From positions 1 to 37,440 of the forward strand of contig NW_004085946.1 in NCBI RefSeq assembly GCF_000220395.1: a stretch of DNA of 37,440 nt. The letters run 5' to 3'. Below, piece after piece: positions 12,184 through 22,985 of this stretch. The DNA is from Ichthyophthirius multifiliis. Its lineage: Eukaryota; Ciliophora; Oligohymenophorea; Hymenostomatida. The notes below the pieces were generated by a model that had not been told where the DNA came from, did no database searches, and was given only the letters and a program-made list of their open reading frames with translations. Position 1 is the first letter of the stretch; every line of letters begins with the position of its first letter. A program made the translations under genes and the position numbers.

Positions 12184-12498
12184 CTAATATTTTTTTTTTG
12201 TTTTTTTTATATGTATTATAAATGTTTATTTACATATATTATTTATTTTATATGATAATTTTGCTTTATGTTTTTAATAAATTTAGTGGAATTATTAATT
12301 ATATTTTAAATAATATATAGAATGTGGTAATAGTATTATTTACTTTATTTAAGAGTTTTATTATTAAATGAGGTTGATGTTTAGTTTAATGGATTGGTTT
12401 ATTGCTAATTTAGTTAAAATAGTATTGTTATAAATAGTAAATAAGGAGCTTTATATGGAGACGATATATATGTTATTATTAAAAATATAAAATAATGA
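11637..12498 (+). CDS. Unrecognised protein, multi-exon, start not found
   Basis: I do not recognise it. Exon A, 11637-~11800, reads EKLLRNPKKRLFLSQELL then KEHWVGNFYKNPHNVAEKVY and IHERLYQEIIKHD. After a likely intron ending at the AG of 11859-11860, exon B reads PGEMAYKNKSGLTYNYQAPP and ATGLVKNFKARVQDIQRFSI. The join between them is one base out of phase. Exon B either stops at TGA 12016-12018 or splices: a GTGAGT donor at 11999 and an acceptor ending 12286 join in phase to an open exon, including LRVLLLNEVDVQFNGLVYCQ, that stops at TGA 12496-12498. I prefer the spliced model because the intron would hold the long AT tract, as in other genes here. No ATG found upstream. Confidence 0.45.
12124..12180. 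repeat. (AT)n dinucleotide tract
   Basis: Nearly uninterrupted TA/AT repeat of about 57 nt, within the proposed intron of the preceding gene. One of several such tracts in the window. Confidence 0.9.
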
Positions 12499-12779
12499 TA
12501 AAGACAAATTGTGTTTATTTTTTATATAACTTTTTTTAAATATATTAATTGATTTAGATATTTTATTTATTTTTTTAAAGTGTTTATTTATAAATAATTT
12601 TTTAAAAAAAAATATTTACCTTTATTAAAATAATTAATAAAAAAATGAGTATTAATTATATATGTATAAAATTTTTATTATATATTAAAAAATTAATAGT
12701 ATGTAATTTAAGAAAAAATTTTAAAGTTAATTTATTAAAGTATTATTTTGAACAGAATAATCTTATTATTAAAATTTTC

Positions 12780-13224
12780 TCAATCTAACTCATTTACTTC
12801 TTCAAGCCATTTAATTCTTTTTCCATCTTCCCAAAGTCCGATTTTAACTTCACCATTTGGAAGCACATACTTACCTTTTCCATTTTATCTAAAAAAAAAT
12901 GTATAATTAAAATTAAATAAAAAAGACTATTTATTACTTTCCGTAAGCCCAAAAACCTGTATATTATCTCCCGTCAGCCCAAATATAAGTACCTAATCCA
13001 TGTTTCTTATCATATTAATAATATCCTTCGTATTTTCTTCCATCTTTCCAAGTATAAATACCTTAACCATGCATATTATTATTTAACCATTAACCTTCAT
13101 ATCTTCTTCCGTCTAGCCAAGTATATATTCCATATCCTGAAATTCTTATTCAATATATTAATATATGAATACAAAGATTTATATATATAAATATATATTT
13201 ATAGAAATATATAAAAATAAATAT

Positions 13225-13267
<43 letters not shown>

Positions 13268-14283
13268 TTATTTTTTTTTATTATATATATTTATATATAT
13301 ATAATTGAGTATTTATATATTATATATATATATTTTTATTCATTTAATATTATTTTTATATTTATAAATATAAATTTATCTATAAAATATACTTGTTTTC
13401 ATACCAATCTCCTTCATATTTAGATCCGTCAGACCATAAATACGTCCCATTACCATGTTTTCTTGTTTCTTTATAATATCCTTCATATTTAGATCCATCT
13501 GCCCAGGTTTCTATACCATATCCATCTTAAAGATCGTTTTTCCATTATCCATCATATTTTGCTCCATTAGTATGAATATACATACCTTTTCCATTCGCTT
13601 TATCATCTTTCCATTAACCATCATATATATCTCCATCTACATGGTAAAATTTACCGTATCCACTTGCTTTATTAATTAACCATTCTCCTTCATATCTAGC
13701 ACCATCTGCCCATGTTTGAATACCAAAACCATCTCTTACATTTCCTTTTTTTAATTTTAATATTTTATTTCATATATTATTATTATTTTTGTTAAGACTT
13801 TTTTAATGTCTTTTTGCTTATATTTTTTAAAAAAAAAATAATAAAAATTAAACCTTTCCATTCTCCTTCATATATTGCACCTGTTTTAAATTAATAAGGA
13901 GATCTTTTTAACCTTTAATTATAGTTTTTGTAACTTAATTATAATGTTTCTTAATATTCCTCTGCTGTGAAATATCGTTATTCATTTTCATTTCCTGTAA
14001 CATTATTTTAATCATCATATTAAGGTTCTTCGGCAAATTAACTTTAATTTTATTATTACCTAAAAGAACTTAGTTATTATTATTATTGTATTTAAGACTC
14101 TTGATTTTGGGATTTTTGAGAATTTAACACTATAATATTGTTTATATTACTAGATTATTTTTCACTTTAACGACCAGAATATAATTGGGCTGTAGCACCG
14201 TTATCGACTATAGGATCGGTAGTAAATTCGTTTTATTTATCCCCTTTTTAACATGTTGTACAAGCAGAACAATCTTATCCCAT
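12780..14283 (-). CDS. MORN-repeat protein with acylation-type N terminus
   Basis: MORN repeats form rod-like plates that bind membranes or organise cortical and ciliary structures. ATG 14283-14281 gives MGQDCSACTTCQKGDKQ: Gly2 with Cys5, Cys8 and Cys11 looks like an N-myristoylation plus palmitoylation signal, so membrane attachment is probable. About 135 residues of Gln/Asn/Ser-rich linker follow, then roughly nine to ten MORN units of the form YEGEW..G...G.G.Y...DG, e.g. GAIYEGEWKG, KYDGEWKNDLQDGYG, RRYEGQWLNNNMHGQGIYTW, RKYEGYYQYDKKHGLGTYIW. Introns: 13853-13745, 13392-13145 (contains AT tracts) and 12937-12889; all keep the MORN phase. Ends ..WLEEVNELD at TGA 12782-12780. No kinase or SET domain follows, so it is a MORN-only scaffold protein. 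Confidence 0.9.
13145..13392 (-). other. 248-nt intron of the MORN gene with AT tracts
   Basis: Begins GTATAT and ends AATAAG on the minus strand; splicing restores the MORN repeat YENK/ISGYGIYTW. It contains AT-dinucleotide runs at about 13215-13262 and 13284-13335 and is several-fold longer than most introns here. Confidence 0.8.
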
Positions 14284-14454
14284 ATTATGTAATTTTTATA
14301 TTATTTTTTGATGACTTTTTTATTGAATGTTAAAAAAATATCGATAATATATTTTTAAATTTAAACAATATTGTTGCTTTTTTATTTATTTAAATTTTTT
14401 TTTTTTTTTAGTGCAATATATATTTTAAAAATTAATAATAATTTATTTATATTA

Positions 14455-15228
14455 TCATTTAACTTTTATTATATATTAATATATTAAATCACTTAATATA
14501 AATTATATATAAAAGCTTTTATTTTCAATAATATCAGTATATCTTTTAATATGCTTTTTTAATTAATTACTAAAGTACTTGAAACTTTCATTAAACATAA
14601 TTAATTTATAATGAATATTTAAAAAATTAATATCTTCACAAATATTTTTTAGGTTTATTCTGCATTAAAAATCTTCTTTTTTTTAAAAAAATTAATTTTC
14701 AATGTGAAATATATATTTCTTAGAATTTTATCTCCAAGTAATAAATTTACTAGAGGCATACAAACCGTCTAAAAAAGCTTTATTTTTCATATTATTTGCC
14801 ATATTTAATTATTATCTTTTCAAAAATAAAATCGCTTCAGGTGTACTTGTCAAATTGCAAATATTACAAACATAGTTTTCATTTGAATTATGCTCTCCGT
14901 ACATTACTATTCCGAAATTTATTGATACTTTTGATTATAAAGGGTATATTTTTAGTGCTATGGTAGTTATTATGCTTTATATTGTTAATAATATGTTATC
15001 TTCTTCTAATCTTTATGAATTTATTATGTCAGAAAAACAAAATACTATATCTATATTTTATTCTAATGGTTTTATTAGAAATTTATCTATGTTTATTATT
15101 TTTGATATTTCAGCAAATTTTTACTGGCTAGGCTATTTTTCTTAATTTTTTTTAAGTTTTTTTTATTTTTTTTCAAGTATTTAAATTTCTTAGTCTTCTT
15201 AGTCTAATATTATACAACTTTTATCCAT
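14455..15228 (-). CDS. von Willebrand factor A-like domain protein
   Basis: Single exon, 257 residues, ATG 15228-15226 to TGA 14457-14455. After a Lys/Gln-rich N terminus comes a VWA-like fold: first strand NIDIVFCFSD, helix ITTIALKIYP, strand VSINFGIVMYG, the segment NLTSTPEAILFLKRQQL, then KAFLDGLYASSKFITWRQNS and KKYIFHIEN, and a C-terminal helix FNESFKYFSNQLKKHIKRY. That arrangement matches the VWA proteins common in ciliates and amoebae (often tied to alpha-kinases), which show DxTGSM, GGGDTPEA and WR..+.K.I..I at these points. Here the metal-site motif DxSxS is replaced (FSDIIN) and the GGGDTPEA loop is missing its Asp/Thr, so metal-dependent ligand binding is doubtful. No kinase domain. 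Partner unknown. Confidence 0.7.
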
Positions 15229-15388
15229 AAATTAGTTTTTTTTTTTTTTTTTTTTTATAATATTATTTTTATAAATTATTATCTATTTTTTTTTTAAAAA
15301 ATATTTTTTATTTCAATTTTTTAGAATTTATTATTAATATGTAAATTTATAATTATTTTTTTAATAAAATAAATAATAAAGAAAGTGC

Positions 15389-17562
15389 TCATTTTTTCTT
15401 TTTTTTATTATCAATCCCTACCCCTCCTATTCCATTTATATTTATATAATGTCTCGCTTCTAATACATCTCCAAATTTATTCTTTTTAGAATAATCAAGC
15501 ACTACTATTTAATATTTTCCAGGAGGAAAATCTTCTGGAAATTCCAAATTTTCAATTGTAGCAACTCCATTAATATTTTATATAATTAAAGCCTTTTTTT
15601 TAATAAATATTTGTGTGTGTTTTTTTTTTTATTTTAATTATTAATAAAATAAGGACTTTTTCTTTATCAGTTTCCGAAGGATTAAATAAGTTAACTTTTA
15701 ATTCATCTTCCTATTAGCCTTATTAAATATTTTTTTAGCTTCTTTTTTTGGAGGAGCTTTTTTAGCGTTTTTTTTAATATCTTCTTGGTTTTGTTACTTT
15801 TTTATTTTATAATTTTAAATTATTTTTAAGAATTTATTTTTTACTTCTAAAAGTTCTTTTTCACGAAGGGCTTCTTATTCTCTTTCTAGTTTAATTTTTT
15901 CTATTTCTTATCTTCTATTTTATATTAATTGTCTATAATCGAATCTAAATTTAAGTATTTTCGGTTCTTCTTGTTCTTTTCCTTTTTCGGGAATTTATTA
16001 TTGTACTATTTTTTATTTTATTTTTAGATAAAGTTTTTTTTTTATTTATTTTTAGAAATAACTTAGTTCTATTTTAATTTTTCTTCCTGATTCACAATTT
16101 ACTGCTTCCTTTATATTTTTTTTTTTATTTATTTTTTCATGTTTTTATTAGATTTTTTTTGTTTATTTTAAAATTAATTACTGGAGGTGGTTACATCATT
16201 TTTGGTTAATTAAAATCAGGCATAGGTGGTGGATTTTTAATTTTTTTATTATCTTTCTGCCATTATTTTATCATTTCTTCAATTTATTCCTATTTAGGTT
16301 ATTAAGGATCAAGGATATCAGGACCTTAATAAGCAGTAAAAATCTTTTTTTTATTATATAAAAAAGTTAAAATAAATTTATACCATATATAATTTATTTT
16401 TATTTTTATTTTATTTAAAAAATAAAAAAACATTTATAGTGATTGGTTTTCCACAAATTTCATATTCAATACAAGGTAAACTATCCTCAGGATTTTTATT
16501 TTTATCGTCTTTTTTTTTATCATTTCTATTATTTTCTATAACTTCATTATTGATTTCTTGTTCAGTTTTTAATTTCGATTCTTCAATAATAAATATATTA
16601 CTAACAACTTTTTTTTTATTTTAATATATATATATTATACAATAAAGTAATTTTTTTATAAAATAAAAAATACGCTAAGGAACATCTTCTGCGAAAATTC
16701 CTTCATAAATAAAATTTGATTTCAAAAAAATAAATTTCCCTTTTCCATTTTTTTTATTTTCCTTAAATTCTCCTTCATAGATATATTATTCTTCATTATT
16801 TTCAAAAATACCTTATAAATTTTTAATATAAGAAAAATATTTATTTATAAACAGAATAATACCTTATCCATCTTTTTTCCCATTTTTCATTTCTCCTTTA
16901 TATTTATTTCCATTAGAATATGTAATTTCACATTTCCCATGTGGATTATGATTAAAAAAATATCCATCAATAGTTTCTCCATCACCCATAATTAAGTAAC
17001 CTTTTTAAAGTAAAAAAATTATAACATATCTATATTTTATTATTATACCCTTTCCATGTCTTATATTATTTTACCATTCACCTTTATAAATTTCACCTGT
17101 TTTTGCAAAAAACTCTCCATATCCATCTTTTTCTCCAAACTTAAATTCTCCTTCATAATAATTTCCATTTGAATATTACATTTTTCCTCTTCCATTAATT
17201 TCTCCTTTATCAAATTATCCCTTATTTTTTGTTTGTTTTATTTTTCCCTTTTTTTTTTTTTTTAAAAAAAAAAATACTTCATAATATGTTCCATCTTTCA
17301 TTCTTAAAACACCTTCTCCTTATTTAACTCCATTTTACCATTATCCTTCATATTGAAAGTAATTATTTTAATAGGTAAATATTCCAACTCCGTTTCTTTG
17401 TTTTGTCCATAAATCTTTATCACCAACATAATTCTTTTTTTTATTTTTATAATTAATAAAAAAATATTTAATTTTAATAATTAAATTATATTTGCAATTT
17501 TTCTGTTAAAATTTATATTTTATATCTGCTTTTTTATATATTTTATAAAATAAACAATACAT
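15389..17562 (-). CDS. MORN1-like protein: MORN repeats plus C-terminal beta domain
   Basis: MORN1 is a MORN protein of ciliated and apicomplexan-type organisms with roles in cortex and basal structures. The N-terminal block (NGVGIFTYQNNYFQYEGQWQ, EGVLRMKDGTYYEGQF, GRGKMQYSNGNYYEGEF, GYGEFFAKTGEIYKGEW) parallels human MORN1 unit by unit. Then come an acidic linker, PPPMPDFNQPKMMQPPP, a charged coiled segment, and a final beta-rich part ENLEFPEDFPPGKYQIVVLD that resembles the MORN1 C terminus LGEYVLMIRD. Seven introns fit in phase. The segment at ~15731 needs one more A in a seven-A run to stay open. ATG 17562-17560 is in frame and upstream of the repeats, but its first ~45 residues look weak, so the start may instead be in an unseen exon before 17434. 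TGA is 15391-15389. Confidence 0.75.
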
Positions 17563-17786
17563 CACGAGTTTATTTTATTGTTTTTTGCATATTTTTATTC
17601 TCTTTTTATTTTAATTTTTTTATTTTTCTTATTTGAAACTTATATTAATATTTTTTGTTTTTTTTAGTAGATTCTTTTTTTTTTTTTAGAAAAATTTATT
17701 ATTTTAAATTAATTTATTGTACGTTTATATATTATATTATTTATATGTATTTATAAACAAAATTAAATGTAATTATTTATTATTTT

Positions 17787-18964
17787 TCACATTTATTAAT
17801 TATCCTATAAATAATTATTATAAAGTTAATTATTTTATTATTTATAGTTAATATCTTTTTATAGTTTATCAATTTCATTTATTTGATCTTGATTTATATT
17901 AATTTAATTTTACTATTGTTTTTCATTTGTAATATTAATTTTATTCTTCTTATTAAGTTGATAACTTTTTATTTAAATTTATTTATCTTTCTTATTATTA
18001 TTATAATTTCGTCATTTTTTTATTACTAAAATTAATATCTTCTGAAATTTACTTCATTTTAAAATTAAAAAACTCTTGTAATTCTTATTTAGAAATTATT
18101 TATTTTTCTTAGTTTTAATCATGAAATTATTTTTCTTAATGTTAAATTTAATATTCCTTCTTTATATTCGGAAATATTCTATTTTTTAAGCTTTCAGACT
18201 TTATTTAATATTTATTTTTTTATATATACTTTTTCTATTCATTTTTATTTGTTTGATCTTTTTCAATTAAAGCTTCATCGTTATTTGAATTTTTTTAAAA
18301 AATTATCGTATTTTTTTAACTTGATAATTAACTTTTTTATTTACTATTATTCATATATTATGAATTAACATATATGTTGCTTTTGAATTGATTTTTTTCA
18401 CTTTAAAAATTATTAATTTTTTAATTTATTAATATAAATTCAAGTAATTATTATAAAATAGATTTTATTTTACATTATTTTGCTGATGTTTTAAGAATTT
18501 AATAAAATGTTTTTTTATGTTTGATTGATATATTTCGGCCTATCTAAATATTTTTCTTTTATAACCTTTAATTATAATATTTATTCGTTTTTTATTACTT
18601 TTATAAAAAAATACTTAAATATCTAATTTAAGTTTTTATTATTATGATAAAATTTTATATTTTTTTGTATTTCTAAGCTACTGTATTTTTTATTATAAAT
18701 TTTCATCGTCTTGTCTTTGAAGTTTTATTAATCCAACTTATTATAATAATTTTTATCTCTATTTATTTTTGAAAAAATACTCCAAATTTTAATCTCTAAG
18801 CATTTAATAATTTTACAATTAAGAATCTTATCTTATACAATCTACAATAAAGTTTTTTTTCTATTTTATTTTATTTGAAAAAAAGAAAAGAAAGATAAAA
18901 AAATTGGATTTTTAAATAATACAATAGTTCTTTCTTTTGCTTATTAACTATTTGATTAAATCAT
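17787..18964 (-). CDS. Lys/Asn/Gln-rich probable coiled-coil protein
   Basis: Not recognised. ATG 18964-18962 opens MIQSNSQQAKERTIVLFKNP and the frame stays open for about 160 codons (KYSSLEIQKNIKFYHNNKNL, EKYLDRPKYINQTQKNILL). A GT..AG intron (donor after AGCAAAATAAT, acceptor TTTTTAAAG) leads to EKNQFKSNIYVNSQYMNN, NSNNDEALIEKDQTNKNEQK and QQEEQNQ. A further one-base frame change near 17950-17990 leads to NEKQQQNQININQDQINEID and TGA 17789-17787. The composition is basic and helix-forming; no domain, signal or membrane helix. The unexplained frame change may be an assembly indel or an unrecognised intron. Confidence 0.5.
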
Positions 18965-19693
18965 TTTTTTATTATTATAAATTTTTTAAAATATTTATTA
19001 AATTATATTTAATAAATATTTTACAAAAAATAAAATTTTTGAATATAGTGTGAAAAGAAAATACATATTAAATTTGTTATTAATAAAAATTAAAAATATG
19101 ATAAATTCAATAAATATTTTTATATAATATTAAAAACCAATAAACTTATAATAAAATAGATTTTTACACTATTCTTTACATATATAATATTTTTTTTGTT
19201 AAAAAAATACTAAATAAATTTAACAAAGGTTAAATAAAAACTTAAATATTTAATATTTTTTATTTATATATATTAAAATAAATTATATATTCATTATAAT
19301 TTAAATGTTTAAAATATCTTATAGAATTAAAATTAGACAGACAGCTATTTTTAAATTATATCCTTTAATAATATAATAGCGTATTTTTTAAGAAAAATAC
19401 GAATGTATATTAAAATTCAAACTCTAAAATAATAAATAAAATTTATATATAGATATTTATAAGATTAAAGATATTTAATCAAATTATTTAATAATAAAAA
19501 CAAAAAAATACTAGAATTATATTTTTTTATAAAATAAAACAAAAGCCTAAAAATATAAAATTAATAAAATAATTAAAAAAAAAATATATAAAAGTATCTA
19601 TAAAAAATACAAATAACTTAATTTTTTAGAAAAGTGAATAAATAATATAAAATTTAAAAATATAATTTAAATAATAATTAATATATTTAAAAA
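18965..19693. other. Intergenic, divergent promoter region
   Basis: About 730 nt between two divergently oriented genes. Uniform A/T-run DNA; no repeat, G/C-rich box or extra frame stood out. Confidence 0.6.
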
Positions 19694-20248
19694 ATGTATT
19701 TTTTAACAAAATATTGCTATTATTTAAGCAAATATCCATTACCAACAAAATTAATAACTTCAGGAACACTATTTGGACTAGGAGATTTAATAGCCTAAAA
19801 AGCAATAGAAAAAAAATAGAAGCACGAATATTAAAGAACACTAAATTTAATTATTTTTGGAGCATTTTTCGCAGCTCCTGTATTACATGTATGGTATTAA
19901 AAGCTGCCCATATTTTGTGAATAATATATATTTAAAAGATATTAAAATCTTTCGAAAATTCAATAATCAATAATAGAAATGTCTATTGATTAAACTGTTT
20001 TTGCATTTAATTTTAATATTATGTTCTTTATATGTATTAACTACTTAGAATATTATTCTCTTGATAGGGGTTTTTAAGCTATTAAAAATAAATTAGGCGA
20101 AACTATGATTGCAAATTGGTATATTTGGCCTTTAGCTTAAATTATTAATTTCCAATATGTTCCTTTATAATATAGAGTTTTATTTGCTAATATTATTGGC
20201 TTATTTTGGAATGTTTATCTTTCATATATTTAACATAGAAAGAATTGA
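19694..20248 (+). CDS. Mpv17/PMP22 family membrane protein
   Basis: Small four-helix protein of the inner mitochondrial or peroxisomal membrane; family members behave as channels that affect mitochondrial DNA maintenance or redox balance. Single exon, 184 residues, ATG 19694 to TGA 20246-20248, the family length. Landmarks: N-terminal YYLSKYPLPTKLITSGTLFG LGD followed by IAQ (family Y...L...P..T....g.l...GD...Q), FGAFFAAPVLHVWYQKL (family G....GP..H.WY..L), DQTVFAFNFN, and the signature stretch NWYIWPLAQIINFQYVPLQY with R then NIIGLFWNVYLSYIQHRKN (family W..WP..Q..NF..VP...R......+..WN.YLS). All signature residues are kept. Which organelle cannot be told from sequence. Confidence 0.95.
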
Positions 20249-20683
20249 TGTTTTATTATAAATATAAATATGTATATTTTATTGTATTTATTTGTTATTT
20301 TTTATGATTTTAAAATAAAATAGTTTTTAGTATTTAATAAATATATTTTTTTTTATTAAATATATAATTAAATAGAATATTTATTTTTAATTATTAAATA
20401 TTATAAAATGTATTATTTTATTAATAAACATATATAAATAAAATACATTTTCGAAATATAATTATCTAAAAATAAAATTATTTATACTTTTTATAAATTA
20501 TTAATCTTTTTAAAATATTTAAAATAATTTTTATTTTATTGAAGAAATTTTTTTTTTTTAAATAAAAAAAATAATTTTTTATTTTACTAATAAAATTTCA
20601 CTAATATATATATTTTTTATAAAAAAAATTATCTAGTTTTATTTTTTTGATTATGTTTTTTTATTTTTTTTAATTAAAATAAA
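20249..20683. other. Intergenic, nothing recognised
   Basis: About 435 nt of A/T runs between convergent genes; no structure noticed. Confidence 0.5.
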
Positions 20684-21510
20684 TCATTCTTAAAAGTAAT
20701 AATTTATAAATGTTTTAATATTTTATTTTTTATATTTATCTTTTTACTAATAGTTTATTTAATTCTATATAAACCATTCTGGTTGCCTTAGAAATATTAA
20801 AATTATTGCATAAGAAATATTTATTCTTATTAGAAATTTTATCTTTAGAAATCTAATACGATAATTAGATTTTTCTTAATAAATAATTATAAAATGTTAA
20901 TTTTTAAATACTATTTTATCTATTTAATATTCTAAAAAATTATTAACTATTTAAATCATATAAAAATCTTTAAAAATAAAAATGAACTCATAAGTTATAG
21001 AAACCGAATTTAAAAAATGTTTATACACTAATAGAAGTATAGTCTCTAAAAATTTCCTTCTAAAAAAATAAAATATAAATAAGAAAATTATAAACAGAAA
21101 ATAAATAGAATATGATAGCACATAAACTTTAAAAAAATAATCCAATATAAATTTTATAATTATGCTTTTGAGAATTTAAAAAAAGTCTAAGTTTCTAAAA
21201 AGTAGGCATCCAGATATAAAAAATTGCCTTTTTTTCTAATACAATTATCCTTTAACCAGGAAAGAATTAAATTTTAATAAAGTTGCTATAATAACACTAA
21301 AAATGACTTACTAATATATAATTTAGTCTTTTTAAATGTAAAAGTAAAATATATTAAAGAATCATCATTCCCAATAATATAATTATTTTGATTTGATTAT
21401 TCAAAAACACAATTTTATGGCGTAATCTTTTTCTGAAACTTTTCCTTTATATTCAGCGCTTTGTTAAATATAAAATTTTAGTTTTTTTTTAGACAAATAA
21501 TTGGATAAAT
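20684..21510 (-). CDS. Doubtful gene: hydrophobic protein, 5' end not found
   Basis: Not recognised and only tentatively a gene. A short stretch with good codon use near 21490-21411 reads QQSAEYKGKVSEKDYAIK. A GT..AG intron, 21410-21297, joins it in phase to VIIATLLKFNSFLVKG and then about 200 codons without TGA down to TGA 20686-20684. That part holds strongly hydrophobic runs (SIYFLFIIFLFIFYFF, ISYAIILIFL) separated by basic residues, so it would be an integral membrane protein. Open frames of this length do occur by chance when TGA is the only stop, and much of the hydrophobicity could be T-rich noise. No ATG upstream of the first exon was found. Confidence 0.3.
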
Positions 21511-21939
21511 ATTAGACTATTAAGTTAAAACAAGTTTAATTTTTTTAATTATTATTTATTATTTTTTTAATGTTTATATATATATAAATAATATATATAA
21601 ATATAATATTATTAGAATGAAAGTTTACATAATATTTATAATTTAAATATAAATTATAATTATATAATTTTTAGTTAATATTTATAATCAATATAATTAT
21701 ATATTTGACAAGCAAAAGTAAAAAAGATTCTTTAATAAAAAATAAATATTAATTTATATAATTTAAATTATTAACTTAAAGTTATTATTAAGTAAAGATA
21801 ATCTATTAATTTTATAAAGTATATTTAATTTACATAAAAAATAAAATATAGAAAGTATTTTTATTAGTAGTTAAAATAAAAAAAGGCCACATTAATTTAT
21901 TAAATTTACATAAATAAAAAGAAAATAAATAAATGCATT
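21511..21939. other. Intergenic, no gene seen
   Basis: About 430 nt of AT-rich DNA with imperfect TATA-type tracts near 21580-21600. If the preceding doubtful gene is real its 5' exon may be here. Confidence 0.5.
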
Positions 21940-22848
21940 TCATTTTTTATTTTCCCTTTTTTATTAATCCCTTATATTTTTGATTTATTATTCGAGATTA
22001 ACCTATAAAGGATCAATTTTAATGCCTTCTTAAGTAGTAAGTTCTTATTATTCTTATTTTAAATATTACTCTATATCATTTTTAAAAATTGGATACAAAG
22101 AATCAAAGACAGTATCAATATTTCTAACAGAGACAATTTATCCTTTTTTTGTAAAATAAATAAAAAGTAATAATTAAATTATAATAAAACCTGCAAAATG
22201 AACACTAATGACAAAAGCGAAAAATTTTCTTATTAAAGATTATTTTTTTAAAACAGTACAACATAAAATACTTCCAAATAAAGATCCAAAGGCAAATCCA
22301 TTTTTTCTAATTTTATTTTAATATTCACCAACTAAATTAACAAAAACAATTCTATTATCTCTTTATAAATTTCTATTATAGATTATTTATTAGCTTAAGC
22401 TTTAACATTTTAAATACGATTTCGGGTCTAAACTTATTTTTTAACATTTCAATTCTTCTTCACCTTATTCTAATGCAAATTTTTTTCTTCCTTATATATC
22501 TTTGTCCATTTCAGTTTTGTTCTTTTAATACATGTACCTTAATGCTTATTATTTTTATCTGAATGAAAAGTCATTCTTTGATATGTATTTTTGACCAAAT
22601 ATATTTGTGAAAAAATTATTTATATCATTATATGCTACTTCTATATATTTTTAAAATCTTGATTCTATTCCTGTATATTACTATTAATTATATTGCTCTA
22701 ATAATTTTTGCTTTAATTCTTCTTTTTTATATTTTAAGATCTATTCTTAGGCAGAATTTTCCTGTTTTTTCGGTTCAGAGGGTTTTTAAGGTAATATAAA
22801 TTCTCGGACAGTATGGGTTTAAATTTAATTATTGGTTTTATTTTCCAT
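21940..22848 (-). CDS. Unrecognised 302-residue protein with two membrane helices
   Basis: Intronless frame from ATG 22848-22846 (MENKTNNQIQTHTVREFILP) to TGA 21942-21940. The N-terminal two thirds are soluble and charged, including EELKQKLLEQYNQQQYTGIE, FFTNIFGQKYISKNDFSFR and a short Cys pair KCQKISLDPKSYLKCQ. Then come two hydrophobic segments, GFAFGSLFGSILCCTVL and FFAFVISVHFAGFIIIQLLL, and a Gln/Glu-rich tail. The architecture (long soluble domain, hairpin of two helices with GxxxG-like FGSLFGS, no signal peptide) suggests a tail-side anchored organelle membrane protein; the Gly-rich first helix is reminiscent of mitochondrial inner-membrane proteins but this is inference. Start chosen because it is the first ATG and the frame is clean throughout. 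Confidence 0.75.
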
Positions 22849-22985
22849 TTTTTTTAATATATTTTTATATTTTTTATAAAAATAAAATTAAGATATAATT
22901 AAATATTTTTATTTTTTGAAATTATAAAAGATAATTATATAATAAACAAAAGGAAATGTTTAAATTTTAATATAAAAGATAATAG

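Noticed and set aside
14960-15145. 61-codon plus-strand frame
   Set aside because: Antisense to the VWA-like gene, which is open for 257 codons.
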